This document shows, in pieces, positions 20,368-29,727 of a stretch of 64,000 nt of DNA (the stretch's first letter is position 1; each line of letters opens with the position of its first letter). The notes below the pieces were generated by a model. It had not been told where the DNA came from, did no database searches, and was given only the letters and a program-made list of their open reading frames with translations. Source of the DNA: G051903925 sp051903925 (GTDB lineage Bacteria; Pseudomonadota; Alphaproteobacteria; Zavarziniales; Zavarziniaceae); contig NZ_CP173678.1 in assembly GCF_051903925.1 (NCBI RefSeq), forward strand, positions 434,001-498,000. Direction: 5' to 3'. The translations under genes were made by a program, and so were the position numbers.

Positions 20368-22155
20368 ATGCCCCAGGCCTATAATGTCATCGAACACGTC
20401 TATGACGTGGTTGTGGTCGGCGCCGGTGGCGCTGGCCTGCGTGCGACCTTCGGCATGGCCGAGCGCGGCCTCAAGACCGCCTGCCTGACCAAGGTCTTCC
20501 CCACCCGCAGCCATACGGTCGCGGCGCAAGGGGGGATCTCCGCCTCGCTCGGCAACATGGGCGAGGATGACTGGCGCTGGCACATGTACGACACCGTCAA
20601 GGGGTCCGACTGGCTGGGCGACCAGGACGCCATCGAGTACATGTGCCGCGAGGCCGTGCCCGCGGTGATCGAGCTTGAGCACTATGGCGTGCCGTTCAGC
20701 CGCACGCCCGACGGCAAGATCTATCAGCGCGCCTTTGGCGGCATGACCACGCACTTCGGCCAGGGTCAGGCGCAGCGCACCTGCGCCGCGGCCGACCGCA
20801 CGGGCCATGCGATTCTGCACACGCTTTACCAGCAGAGCCTGCGCCACCATGCCGAGTTCTTTGTCGAGTACATCGTCCTCGACCTGCTGATGCAGGACGG
20901 CGTGTGCCGCGGCGTGCTGGCCTGGTGCCTGGACGACGGCTCGATCCACCGCTTCCAGGCCAATGTCGTGGTCCTGGCGACGGGCGGCTATGGCCGCGCC
21001 TATTTCTCCTGCACTTCGGCCCATACCTGCACCGGCGACGGCGGCGGCATGGTGCTGCGCGCCGGCCTGCCGCTGCAGGACATGGAGTTCGTGCAGTTCC
21101 ACCCGACCGGCATCTACGGCTCGGGCTGCCTGATCACCGAAGGCTCGCGCGGCGAGGGCGGCTACCTTGTCAATTCCGAGGGCGAGCGCTTCATGGAGCG
21201 CTATGCCCCGTCGGCCAAGGACCTGGCCAGTCGCGACGTCGTCAGCCGCGCCATGACGATCGAGATCCGGGAAGGTCGCGGCGTCGGTCCGAACAAGGAC
21301 CACATCTACCTGCACCTGGATCACCTGGATCCCAAGATCCTGCACGAGCGCCTGCCCGGCATTTCGGAATCCGCGCGCATCTTCGCGGGCGTCGACGTGA
21401 CCAAGCAGCCGATCCCGGTCCTGCCGACCGTGCACTACAACATGGGCGGCATCCCCACGAACTATTTCGGCGAAGTCGTCACGCTTAAGGACGGCGACCC
21501 CGACTACATCGTCCCCGGCCTGATGGCGATCGGCGAGGCGGCCTGCGTTTCGGTCCATGGCGCCAACCGCCTGGGCTCGAACTCGCTGATCGACCTGGTC
21601 GTGTTCGGCCGGGCCGCGGCGATCCGCGCGGCCGAACTGGTCAAGCCGGGGCAGAAGCAGCCCAGCCTGCCGCGCGACATCGACCATCAGGCGCTGGAGC
21701 GTTTTGACCGCCTGCGCAATGCCAAGGGGTCTGAGCCGACCGCGAAGATCCGTGCCGCGATGCAGCGCGTGATGCAGAACAACTGCGCCGTGTTCCGCAC
21801 CGGCGACGTGCTGCACGAAGGGCGCGAGTTGATCGCCCAGGTCCATGACCAATGGGCCCATGTCGGAATTTCCGACCGGACCCTGGTCTGGAACACCGAC
21901 CTGCTGGAGACGCTGGAGCTCGACAACCTGCTGGGCCAGGCGATCGTCACGATGGAGGGGGCGGCCAACCGCCAGGAATCGCGCGGCGCCCATGCCCGCG
22001 AGGACTTCGCCAACCGCGACGACGAGAACTGGATGAAGCACACCCTGGCCTGGGCCGATGCCCGTGGCCGGGTCACGCTGGACTACCGGCCGGTGCACAC
22101 CTACACCCTGACGGACGAGATCCAGTACATCCCGCCCAAGGCCCGCGTCTATTGA
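20368..22155 (+). CDS. sdhA: Succinate dehydrogenase flavoprotein subunit SdhA
   Basis: The 595-residue subunit oxidises succinate to fumarate. The dinucleotide fold VVVVGAGGAGLRA is at residues 14-26, the covalent FAD-binding His49 is in PTRSHTVAAQGG, and the active-site block is QFHPTGIYGSGCLITEGSRGEGG with the catalytic Arg near RYAPSAKDLASRDVVSRA. Length and motifs are typical of complex II. It faces the cytoplasm together with SdhB. Confidence 0.97.
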   Translation: MPQAYNVIEHVYDVVVVGAGGAGLRATFGMAERGLKTACLTKVFPTRSHTVAAQGGISASLGNMGEDDWRWHMYDTVKGSDWLGDQDAIEYMCREAVPAVIELEHYGVPFSRTPDGKIYQRAFGGMTTHFGQGQAQRTCAAADRTGHAILHTLYQQSLRHHAEFFVEYIVLDLLMQDGVCRGVLAWCLDDGSIHRFQANVVVLATGGYGRAYFSCTSAHTCTGDGGGMVLRAGLPLQDMEFVQFHPTGIYGSGCLITEGSRGEGGYLVNSEGERFMERYAPSAKDLASRDVVSRAMTIEIREGRGVGPNKDHIYLHLDHLDPKILHERLPGISESARIFAGVDVTKQPIPVLPTVHYNMGGIPTNYFGEVVTLKDGDPDYIVPGLMAIGEAACVSVHGANRLGSNSLIDLVVFGRAAAIRAAELVKPGQKQPSLPRDIDHQALERFDRLRNAKGSEPTAKIRAAMQRVMQNNCAVFRTGDVLHEGRELIAQVHDQWAHVGISDRTLVWNTDLLETLELDNLLGQAIVTMEGAANRQESRGAHAREDFANRDDENWMKHTLAWADARGRVTLDYRPVHTYTLTDEIQYIPPKARVY

Positions 22156-22183
22156 TCGGGCCCAAGGCGGCACAGGCGAAGAT

Positions 22184-22202
22184 CCCCCGGCCCTGCCGGG
22201 GG
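22184..22202 (+). promoter_or_regulatory. Hairpin between sdhA and sdhB
   Basis: A 7-bp stem CCCCCGG / CCGGGGG with a 5-base loop lies in the 100-base gap between sdhA and sdhB, without a U-run. It probably affects message processing or stability and is not expected to terminate. Confidence 0.45.
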
Positions 22203-22255
22203 CGAGACACTTCAAGGACAGGCCCGCGTCGGCGGGTGGCAAGGGACAGGGCGCG

Positions 22256-23035
22256 ATGGTTCAGCTGACGCTGCCGAAGAATTCGAAGGTCGGCAAGGGC
22301 AAGACGTGGAAGGCGCCAGCCGGCGCCAAGCGCATCAAGCAGTTCGACATCTATCGCTGGAACCAGGACGACGGCAAGAATCCGCAGGTCGATACGTTCG
22401 AAGTCGACCTGGATACCTGCGGGCCGATGGTCCTGGACGCGATCATCAAGATCAAGAACGAGATCGACCCGTCGCTGACCTTCCGCCGGTCGTGTCGCGA
22501 AGGCGTCTGCGGCTCGTGCGCGATGAACATCGACGGTACCAACACGCTGGCCTGCACCAAGGCGATCGAGGACGTGAAGGGCGCGGTGCGCATTTCGCCC
22601 TTGCCGTCGCTGCCGGTCATCAAGGACCTGGTGCCCGACCTCACCAACTTCTTCGCCCAGTACGCCCTGATCGAGCCCTGGATGAAGACCGACTCGGCCC
22701 CGCCCGAGCGCGAGCGGGTGCAGAGCCAGGATGACCGGGCCAAGCTGGACGGCCTGTACGAGTGCATCCTGTGCGCCTGCTGCACCACCTCGTGCCCCAG
22801 CTACTGGTGGAACGGCGACCGCTTCCTGGGCCCGGCCATCCTGCTCCAGGCCTATCGCTGGCTGGTCGACAGCCGCGACGAGCACACGGGCGAGCGCCTG
22901 GACGCGCTGGAGGATCCGTTCCGCCTTTATCGCTGCCACACGATCATGAACTGCGCCAAGACCTGCCCCAAGGGACTGAGCCCGGCCAAGGCGATCGCCG
23001 GCATCAAGCAGATGATGGTTGAGCGGCGCGGCTGA
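22256..23035 (+). CDS. sdhB: Succinate dehydrogenase iron-sulfur subunit SdhB
   Basis: The 259-residue subunit carries the electron relay from FAD to quinone. The [2Fe-2S] ligands are in CREGVCGSCAM and NTLAC; the [4Fe-4S] and [3Fe-4S] ligands are in CILCACCTTSCPSYWW, CHTIMNCAKTCPKG. All expected cysteines are present. ATG at 22256 follows AAGGGACAGG. Last gene of sdhCDAB, followed by a strong hairpin. Confidence 0.97.
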   Translation: MVQLTLPKNSKVGKGKTWKAPAGAKRIKQFDIYRWNQDDGKNPQVDTFEVDLDTCGPMVLDAIIKIKNEIDPSLTFRRSCREGVCGSCAMNIDGTNTLACTKAIEDVKGAVRISPLPSLPVIKDLVPDLTNFFAQYALIEPWMKTDSAPPERERVQSQDDRAKLDGLYECILCACCTTSCPSYWWNGDRFLGPAILLQAYRWLVDSRDEHTGERLDALEDPFRLYRCHTIMNCAKTCPKGLSPAKAIAGIKQMMVERRG

Positions 23036-23061
23036 TCCGCCGCAATCTCCCCTCGATCCGG

Positions 23062-23093
23062 CCTCCCGCCGCATGCTTGAATGCGGCGGGAGG
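23062..23093 (+). terminator. Strong stem-loop after sdhB
   Basis: A perfect 13-bp stem (CCTCCCGCCGCAT / ATGCGGCGGGAGG) with a 6-base loop starts 27 bases after the sdhB stop. The following bases (TCCGCTTGT) are only weakly U-rich. Confidence 0.65.
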
Positions 23094-23759
23094 TCCGCTT
23101 GTCCTGACTTCGCGGCAGGAACGTGACGACTGCAGGCGGGACGCGCCGACCGACGGCCGTCGCCCTTTGACCGCCTGACCCCTGCATGCCTGTCGATCGT
23201 TGCACGACGCGTGCGGCACGCGCATGGTTGGGGAGCGACCCATAGACTGACTGAACGGTCAGCGATTTTTCGGGTCTGGTTGGAGATCCGGTCGGCCCTC
23301 GCAGTGTGCGCCTTCGATAATCCGCAACGGCATGTTTATTGGAACTGGATGGTCCTGACTTGAGACCATCCCCTGCGGATCGCGCACTGCCCCGCCACCT
23401 TGAATAGACGCCTGCACCAAGTCAGCGGACCGCCGCACCAAAAACCTTTGAGTACATTTCAGTTTCCTGAAACAGCGTTCGCATGGCCGAACGGCTGGCG
23501 CCGGCATTTGGATACCGTCGGCATGACCCTTGCCGATTGTAATTCCACAAACGACCAATAGCTCGAACAGCGTTCACAGAACCGTTGCGGGCGCGCCGAT
23601 CCGCCGTCATCATCGTGATCCTCGCAGGGTGCGAGCAACAAGGACTTCATGGCGGACGGGCCGCCACTGCCGGTGTCATCGGGACGGGGCCGATGACATC
23701 CATGACAAGGCAGGCCAGGCCCGAACCGTTATTGTACGGACAGCAGGATTGGGGGAGAC
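23094..23759. other. Gene-free region before the TetR gene, with two inverted repeats
   Basis: About 670 bases without a supportable gene; its base composition is less GC-rich than the neighbours in places. It holds CTGAACGGTCAG (23251-23262), a 12-bp palindrome with one mismatch of the sort bound by TetR proteins, and a perfect 9-bp inverted repeat TGTCATCGG / CCGATGACA (23674-23698) about 60 bases before the tetR start. Both could be operators. Short open frames here resemble no known family. Confidence 0.4.
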
Positions 23760-24422
23760 GTGGGCGCACAAAGCTTTATTCGGCCGGGGGTCGAGCCGGG
23801 GCCGACCTTTTCATTGCGTGACGCCAAGAAGTTCGCAAAGCAGGTGGCCCTTTACGAAGCAGCCGTCGAACTGTTTTCAGCGCGGGACTATGACAGCGTC
23901 AGCGTCGACGAGATCTGCGTGAAGGCGGGCGTCGGCCGGGCGACCTTTTTCCGCCTGTTCGGCAGCAAGGCCGGCCTGGTCGAGGAGTTCAACCGACGGT
24001 TGGCCGTAACGATCCAGGACCGCGTCGCCGGCGCCCGGGCCAGCAGCCTGAAGGCCCTGCAGATCATCATCGACGTGATCCGCGAAGCGTGGATGAGCAA
24101 CACCCCCTTCCTGAAGCGCATGGTCCAGGAATACCTGCGGCAGCTCGAATCGCCCTATGACACCCGCTCCTCCGCCTCGGCCGACGCCAACCAGCAGGGT
24201 GGTCGCGCTTTGGTCGAGATCGCGGTGCGCCACATCATGCAGGGCCAGGCCAAGGGCGAGGTGGCACGCGACCTGGACGCCGACTTCCTTGGCCTATGCT
24301 TCATGAACCAGCTGGGCGTCGCCATCGCCAGTTGGATCACCGAGGGGGGCGATGATCTCGACCAGTTGCGCGCCAAGATCGACCAGGTGTCGCGCGTCAT
24401 GCTCAGGGGCATGACCCCCTGA
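23760..24422 (+). CDS. TetR-family transcriptional regulator
   Basis: The 220-residue regulator has an N-terminal TetR helix-turn-helix (about residues 25-72): VALYEAAVELFSARDYDSVSVDEIC followed by AGVGRATFFRLFGSKAGLVEEF. The C-terminal ligand-binding half is unassigned. The start is GTG at 23760 with GGGGGAGA a few bases upstream. It may control itself and the downstream DUF1302 genes, since palindromes are found in both upstream regions; no direct evidence for the effector. Confidence 0.88.
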   Translation: MGAQSFIRPGVEPGPTFSLRDAKKFAKQVALYEAAVELFSARDYDSVSVDEICVKAGVGRATFFRLFGSKAGLVEEFNRRLAVTIQDRVAGARASSLKALQIIIDVIREAWMSNTPFLKRMVQEYLRQLESPYDTRSSASADANQQGGRALVEIAVRHIMQGQAKGEVARDLDADFLGLCFMNQLGVAIASWITEGGDDLDQLRAKIDQVSRVMLRGMTP

Positions 24423-24429
24423 CGTCCGC

Positions 24430-24451
24430 GGGGCGCCGGGTCTGGCGCCCC
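24430..24451 (+). terminator. Stem-loop after the TetR gene
   Basis: A perfect 8-bp stem GGGGCGCC / GGCGCCCC starts 7 bases after the stop, with a second GC-rich repeat (GGGCGCC / GGCGCCC) just after. There is no U-tract. Confidence 0.5.
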
Positions 24452-25006
24452 GATGTCCGCAGGGCGCCACCAGGGCGCCCCGGCGGGTTCCGTGTCCAGG
24501 TTTGATCGCAGGCCACTTCCCCAACCCTGCTCGGCCCCGACGAACCGGGGGACGTAGGGGAGCGGGTTGGTCATGCCTCAACCTGAACCCATCCTGCCCT
24601 GAGCGCGGCGAGGCGCGCGCCAAGGCGCCTGAGCGCGGCCAGAGCGCGCCCAGGCCCGCTGGCCGGCCGCGCAACGCCGCTGCCGTCCTTGCCACCCCCC
24701 TGCCAAACCAGTCGGTGCCCAGCACGACCGACCCGTTTGCCCGACTCTGAATCCGGCCTGCCGCGCGTCGTGCGGCGGGCCGCCCGTGTTCCAATGCCGT
24801 CGCCGCCGCCCCGGCGGCGCCCTGGAGCATGCGGAACGGGGTGTTGAAGCGCCACTTGCGGTGATACTGGATCGCGCATACGAGATACGTATATCGCTAC
24901 TACGTGACACTTTTTATTGCGTAAGTCGCATTTTCATGGTCATCATGCCTCTTGAATGAGAGAACGGGCCGGCGGCGGTGCCGGTCCAACATCAGGGGGG
25001 GGCTTG
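24452..25006. other. Gene-free leader region of the first DUF1302 gene, with candidate operator
   Basis: About 555 bases with no convincing gene. The last 120 bases are distinctly AT-richer than the surroundings, as expected for a promoter region. GAGATACGTATATC (24882-24895) is a 14-bp palindrome with one mismatched pair, 112 bases before the start codon, and is a candidate operator. No clear -35/-10 pair could be fixed. Confidence 0.4.
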
Positions 25007-27040
25007 ATGCCTGATACGCGTCACGGGGAGGACCGGGCAAACCGGCACCCCAGGAATCGCCGGCTGCGCTGGGGTCTGCTCGGCAGCACGGTCCTGGCCG
25101 CCATCGCGGCCACGGGTCCCGCGGGTGCCGGCGAATGGACCTTTGGCGATGTCGTCATTTCGAACCAGAACCAGGTGTCGGTCGGGGCCATCGTCCGCAC
25201 CTCCACCCGGGACAGCCGCTTCATCTCGACGGCGAACGGTGGCTCGCTGGCGCTGAGTTCGTCGGCCGACAACGGCAACCTGAATTTCGACCAGGGGAGC
25301 ATCGTCTCCAACCCGATCACGGCGACGTCGGAACTCAGCGTCATCTACAACGCAAGCCCGAGCAGCCGCTTCGGCGTCTATGGCCGCGGGCGCGTGTTCT
25401 ATGACTGGGTATTCGACGTCAACAACCTCGACTCGAACGGCTTCAATCCGGGCTTCGTCGCCGGCCCTGGAACGCCGCCCGGAACCAACCCCAATTTCGC
25501 GCGCGCCCAGCAGTTCAACGGTCGCCTCGACCCCCAGGCGCAGGATCGCGCCCGCTACGGGGCCGAGATGCAGGACTACTACGCGCTGGCCAGCTTCGAC
25601 GTCGGCTCGATGCCGACCAATGTCAGGGTCGGCAACCAGATCCTCAACTGGGGCGAGGCGCTGTTCACACAGAACGCCATCTCCATCATCAACCCGCTGG
25701 ACCTGCAGAAGCTGCGGGTCCCCGGATCCGAAGTGCGCGATGCGCTGGTCCCCATCAAGATGTTCTGGGCGGCGATCGAGCCGGTACCCGGCCTGTCGTT
25801 CGAAGGCTTCTATGCCTGGGATTTCGAGGGCGCGCGGTTCGAGCCTTCGGGCACGTTCTTCGGCTCGGAGGCCTTCACCCAGGGGATGGAAGGGCTGACC
25901 CAGATCGCACTGGCCGGCGACAACAATTGCGGCGTGCCCCTGCCGCGACCGGGCGGCAGCAACCCGCAGGGCGGCGGCCTGATCCCCGACCTGGCGTGCA
26001 CCGGCGGCCCACGCATCACATACGAACGGCGCGACCAGGACCGCGGCGATTTCGGCTTCGCGATGCGCTACTTCTCCGAGGAACTGAACAACACGGAATT
26101 CGGCCTCTACTACGTCAACTATCAGAGCCGCATTCCGTCGATCGCCTATCGGACGCCCGGCGTCCTGGCCACCGGCCCCGATGCAGCGGGCAACAGCGCC
26201 TCCAGCATCAACCGCAACAACAGCGAATACTACCTCTACTACCCTGACGACATCCGGATGTATGGCGTCAGCTTCAACACGTCGCTCGACAGCCTGGGCA
26301 TCGCGGTGAATGGCGAGTTCTCGTACAAGGAGAACCAGTTCGCGGTGGTCGACGACTCGATCGTGACCTTCAGCTACCTGCAGGCGCTGGGCGAGCTGGG
26401 CGGCATTTCCGGCCGCTATCCGGGTGCCGTGCCGGATCCGACGTCGCCGGGCAACTATATCGTGCCGTGCCGCATCAATCCGGATGGGCAGACGCTGAAC
26501 ACCGGCTGCGCTGGCGAGGAGATCCTCTATGACGGCGGGCTGCGCTTCGACACGCAGAACATCAACCTGCGCGGCACGAAGCAGTTCGGCCAGTCGGCCT
26601 TCGTCCCGTCGCTGCTGGGCGCCGACACCTGGTCGGTCATCGTCGAAGGCGCGGTGATCCACGCCGACGTCGATACCGAGACGTTCAAGTTCAACGTGGC
26701 GAACGCCGTCAACAATGGCTTCACCAACGACATCGCCGGCAACCTGCCCACACGCTGGTCGTTCGGATACGTCCTGTCGACCAACGTGACCTATCCGAGC
26801 GCCTTCGGCACGCCGATCAACCTGACCCCGGCCATGTCGTTCAGCCATGGCGTCAGCGGCACCACGCCCGTCTTCGGCGGCTTCACCGAGGGGGTGAAGA
26901 CGGTGAACCTGGCCCTGCGGGCGGACTATCTGGTCAACCTGTCGGCGACCATAAACTTCAACAAGAGCTTTGGCGGCGGCGCCCAGAACAGCAACGCCGA
27001 CAAGGACTTCCTGGGCCTGACGGTGTCCTATTCGTTCTAG
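25007..27040 (+). CDS. DUF1302 family outer-membrane protein, copy A
   Basis: The 677-residue protein has a signal sequence (hydrophobic LLGSTVLAAIAATGPAGAG after a long basic N-terminus) and then EWTFGDVVISNQNQVSVGA, typical of DUF1302. The body is rich in alternating aromatic and polar strands and ends in LGLTVSYSF with a terminal Phe, the mark of outer-membrane beta-barrels. Its function is unknown; in pseudomonads such genes neighbour DUF1329 and RND-like genes. The ATG at 25007 follows AGGGGGGG. It is closely similar to the next gene along its whole length. Confidence 0.85.
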   Translation: MPDTRHGEDRANRHPRNRRLRWGLLGSTVLAAIAATGPAGAGEWTFGDVVISNQNQVSVGAIVRTSTRDSRFISTANGGSLALSSSADNGNLNFDQGSIVSNPITATSELSVIYNASPSSRFGVYGRGRVFYDWVFDVNNLDSNGFNPGFVAGPGTPPGTNPNFARAQQFNGRLDPQAQDRARYGAEMQDYYALASFDVGSMPTNVRVGNQILNWGEALFTQNAISIINPLDLQKLRVPGSEVRDALVPIKMFWAAIEPVPGLSFEGFYAWDFEGARFEPSGTFFGSEAFTQGMEGLTQIALAGDNNCGVPLPRPGGSNPQGGGLIPDLACTGGPRITYERRDQDRGDFGFAMRYFSEELNNTEFGLYYVNYQSRIPSIAYRTPGVLATGPDAAGNSASSINRNNSEYYLYYPDDIRMYGVSFNTSLDSLGIAVNGEFSYKENQFAVVDDSIVTFSYLQALGELGGISGRYPGAVPDPTSPGNYIVPCRINPDGQTLNTGCAGEEILYDGGLRFDTQNINLRGTKQFGQSAFVPSLLGADTWSVIVEGAVIHADVDTETFKFNVANAVNNGFTNDIAGNLPTRWSFGYVLSTNVTYPSAFGTPINLTPAMSFSHGVSGTTPVFGGFTEGVKTVNLALRADYLVNLSATINFNKSFGGGAQNSNADKDFLGLTVSYSF

Positions 27041-27145
27041 GACAACGGCGCCCTTCACGCACCCGCCGCGCCGTCGTTGACCCGGACCAGCCACCCGGGT
27101 CGCGGCACCGCTGCCCACCGGCTCCCGAACGGTTCGGGACCCGGT

Positions 27146-27242
27146 GGGGCGATGGCAGGCGGTACGGCTGCCCCGCGCTCTCCTGGGCGGGGTTCCGGAT
27201 CGGCCGGCGGTCACCCGCAAGCCGGTTACTGAGTTCAAACTT
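27146..27242 (+). ncRNA. Conserved structured 3' UTR element, copy A
   Basis: This stretch after copy A matches 29622-29727 after copy B: shared blocks are GGGGCGATGG, CGGTACGG, TCCTGGGCG, CCGCAAG, ACTGAG and ACTTGGGCGGCCGG. It folds into GCCCCGC / GCGGGGT (27170-27193) and a second hairpin near 27201-27223. Compared with copy B the first stem keeps pairing although two positions differ. It could be a 3'-UTR-derived small RNA; a short frame starting at ATG 27153 (product beginning MAGGTAAPR) is an alternative reading. Confidence 0.45.
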
Positions 27243-27276
27243 GGGCGGCCGGGTCAATCCGGCCGCCCCTTTTTTT
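27243..27276 (+). terminator. Rho-independent terminator of DUF1302 copy A
   Basis: Perfect 10-bp stem GGGCGGCCGG / CCGGCCGCCC with a GTCAAT loop, followed by C and seven T. Confidence 0.92.
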
Positions 27277-27548
27277 GCAGGGCCCGCCCCAGGCCCCGAC
27301 CACGGTGGTCCAGCGAGACGACCCCATTCTAAAATGGGTTCGGGTGACACCCATTGTGTGTCATTGGCGCACTAGTGGGATACCAAGGTGCCCAATTTTG
27401 ATATCCGCACTGCAAAATTCCGACGCTCTCCATTGACACCGTTAATACCTGACGGCGGAGTGTGCCCCCAGCGTGGTTGGCTTATCCACGCCCTGGCCGG
27501 TGCTGGCTGCATCGGCCCAAGGGGTCGGGAATTTCAGGAGGGGGCTTT

Positions 27549-29528
27549 ATGCCAGTGAAGGGTATTGCGCAGCCTAAGGCGGAACGCGGGCTGCTCGGCG
27601 GCATCGTCGCCGCTGCACTCGTGGCCGGTGGCGCCGGTGCGGCACAGGCGGCCGAATGGACGTTCGGCGACGTTGTCATCACCAATCAGAACCAGGTTTC
27701 GGTGGGTGCCACCATCCGGACCTCGCCCCGCGACGAGCGGTTCATCGGTACGCCGAACGGCGGTTCGCTTGCCCTCACCCCCGCGGGTGACAACGGCAAC
27801 CTGAACTTCGACCAGGGCAGCATCACGTCGAACCCGATCACGGCGCAGTCGGAACTGTCGGTGATCTGGTCGCCGGGCAACAACCAGCGCTTCGGCGCCT
27901 ATGTTCGCGGCCGCGCGTTCTATGACTGGGTGTTCGACGTCAACAACCTGGACTCGAACGGCTTCAACCCGAACCTGGCCGTGCCGCCGGGCGTCAATCC
28001 GAACAGCGCCCGCAGCATCTACTTCAACGGCGCCCTGGACCCGCAGGCCCAGGACCGCGCGCGCTATGGCCTGGAGGCGCTGGACTACTACGCGCTGGCC
28101 AGCTTCGACATTGCCGGGAACCCGTTCAACATCCGCGTCGGCAACCAGATCCTGAACTGGGGCGAGGCGCTGTTCACGCAGAACGCGATCTCGATCATCA
28201 ACCCGCTGGACCTGCAGAAATTCCGCGTTCCCGGCTCCGAACTGCGTGACGGCCTGGTGCCGATCAAGATGGTCTGGGCGTCGTACGAACTGATGCCCGG
28301 CCTGTCGTTCGAAGGCTTCTATTCCTGGGACTTCGAGGGCCTGGTGTTGGAGCCCGCGGGCACGTTCTTCGGCTCCGAAGGCGCGTCGCAGGGGGCCGAG
28401 GGCATCGGCCATATCGGCTTCTCGTGCGATGGCGCGGCGGGCCTGCCCCGTCCGACCAATCCGTTCGGCTCTGGCCAGATCGACGATCCGAGCTGCGGCC
28501 TGGGCGTTCCCATCACGTACGAGCGGCGCGACCAGAACCGCGGCGACTTCGGCTTTGCCGCGCGTTACTATTCCGAGGAGCTGAACAACACCGAGTTCGG
28601 CCTCTATTACGTCAACTATCAGAGCCGCTTCATCTCGATCGCGTACCGCACGCCGGACACGCTGAGCGCCAACCCGGCCGACACGACCAATCGGGGCGAG
28701 TACTACCTGTACCATCCCGATGACCAGAAGATGTACGGCCTGAGCTTCAACACCTCGATCGACAGCCTGGGCTGGGCGCTGAACGGCGAGTTCTCCTACA
28801 AGGAGAACGTCCCCGTGATCCTGGACGACTCGATCGTCACCAATGCCTACCTGATCGCATCGGGCGTGCTGCCGGGCATGTATGCCAACTACCCGGGCCT
28901 GGTGAACGTGCCCGGCGTCAACGGCCTGCCGACCGGCCTGCAGACCCTGCCCTGCCGCCTCAATGCGAATGGCACGCTGAACTCGGGCTGCGCCGGCCAG
29001 GAGATCCGCTATGACACGCGGGTCGACGCGCAGAACTTCAACCTGCGCGGCACCAAGTCCTTCCAGGCGTCGAGCTTCGTTCCGTCGCTGCTGAACGCCG
29101 ATGCGTGGACGGTGATCGTCGAGGGTGCGGTGATCCACGCCGACTTCGACACCGAGACCTTTGTCGGCAACGCGCCCAACAGCGTGAACGTCAACAACGG
29201 TCCGTTCATCACCAACTTCGTCAGCGGCAACACGCCGACGCGCTGGTCGTTCGGCTACACGCTGGTGACCAACGTGACCTATCCGGCGGTGTTCGGCACG
29301 GCCGTCAACCTGACCCCGGGCCTGGCCTTCAGCCACGGCGTGTCGGGCACGACGCCGATCTCCGGCGGCTTCACCGAAGGCGTCAAGTCGGTGAACCTGT
29401 CGCTGAAGGCGGACTACCTGATCAACCTGTCGGCCGCGATCAACTTCTCCAAGAGCTGGGGCGGTGGCGCTGCGAACACCAATGCCGACAAGGACTTCCT
29501 GGGCCTGACCGTCTCCTACTCGTTCTGA
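27549..29528 (+). CDS. DUF1302 family outer-membrane protein, copy B
   Basis: The 659-residue paralogue of the preceding gene has a signal peptide (LLGGIVAAALVAGGAGAAQA, then AEWTFGDVVITNQNQV) and the same barrel end LGLTVSYSF. Both copies share long blocks such as NQILNWGEALFTQNAISIIN and EELNNTEFGLYYVNYQSR, with differences mostly in loops, so this is an old but clear tandem duplication. ATG at 27549 follows AGGAGGGGG. The 272 bases before the start, after the terminator of copy A, contain a TTGACA at 27433-27438 but no good -10, so promoter use is unclear. Function unknown. Confidence 0.85.
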   Translation: MPVKGIAQPKAERGLLGGIVAAALVAGGAGAAQAAEWTFGDVVITNQNQVSVGATIRTSPRDERFIGTPNGGSLALTPAGDNGNLNFDQGSITSNPITAQSELSVIWSPGNNQRFGAYVRGRAFYDWVFDVNNLDSNGFNPNLAVPPGVNPNSARSIYFNGALDPQAQDRARYGLEALDYYALASFDIAGNPFNIRVGNQILNWGEALFTQNAISIINPLDLQKFRVPGSELRDGLVPIKMVWASYELMPGLSFEGFYSWDFEGLVLEPAGTFFGSEGASQGAEGIGHIGFSCDGAAGLPRPTNPFGSGQIDDPSCGLGVPITYERRDQNRGDFGFAARYYSEELNNTEFGLYYVNYQSRFISIAYRTPDTLSANPADTTNRGEYYLYHPDDQKMYGLSFNTSIDSLGWALNGEFSYKENVPVILDDSIVTNAYLIASGVLPGMYANYPGLVNVPGVNGLPTGLQTLPCRLNANGTLNSGCAGQEIRYDTRVDAQNFNLRGTKSFQASSFVPSLLNADAWTVIVEGAVIHADFDTETFVGNAPNSVNVNNGPFITNFVSGNTPTRWSFGYTLVTNVTYPAVFGTAVNLTPGLAFSHGVSGTTPISGGFTEGVKSVNLSLKADYLINLSAAINFSKSWGGGAANTNADKDFLGLTVSYSF

Positions 29529-29621
29529 GCGAGGAGACCCACGAGACCCGCTCCCCGTCGATGCGCCGGGCTAGCCCCCCGGTGCGCGGCAAAGCTGCCC
29601 GCAGGCCGATCCGGCTGTAGC

Positions 29622-29727
29622 GGGGCGATGGGGAACGGTACGGGCGCGCCTCGCGGATTCCTGGGCGAGGCACCCGGGACCGGCTGGCGGAGCGATCCGC
29701 AAGGTTGGTTCACTGAGAGTAATACTT
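29622..29727 (+). ncRNA. Conserved structured 3' UTR element, copy B
   Basis: Counterpart of the element at 27146-27242, in the same position relative to the gene and its terminator. The first stem is GCCTCGC / GCGAGGC (29648-29671), with a C-G to U-A exchange and a G-U to G-C change relative to copy A. A second hairpin centres on GCGGA / TCCGC (29687-29700). A short frame starting at ATG 29628 (product beginning MGNGTGAPR) runs into the terminator. Confidence 0.45.

Noticed and set aside
24452..24955. Small genes between tetR and the first DUF1302 gene
   Set aside because: The short frames on both strands are Arg/Ala/Gly-rich, overlap each other, and show no ribosome binding site or family similarity.
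27146..27242. Cobalamin riboswitch in the DUF1302 3' UTR
   Set aside because: A B12-box-like pattern is missing and the element sits after the gene, directly before a terminator and not before a coding region.
27433..27461. Sigma70 promoter for DUF1302 copy B at TTGACA
   Set aside because: The -35 is perfect but no acceptable -10 lies 16-18 bases downstream.
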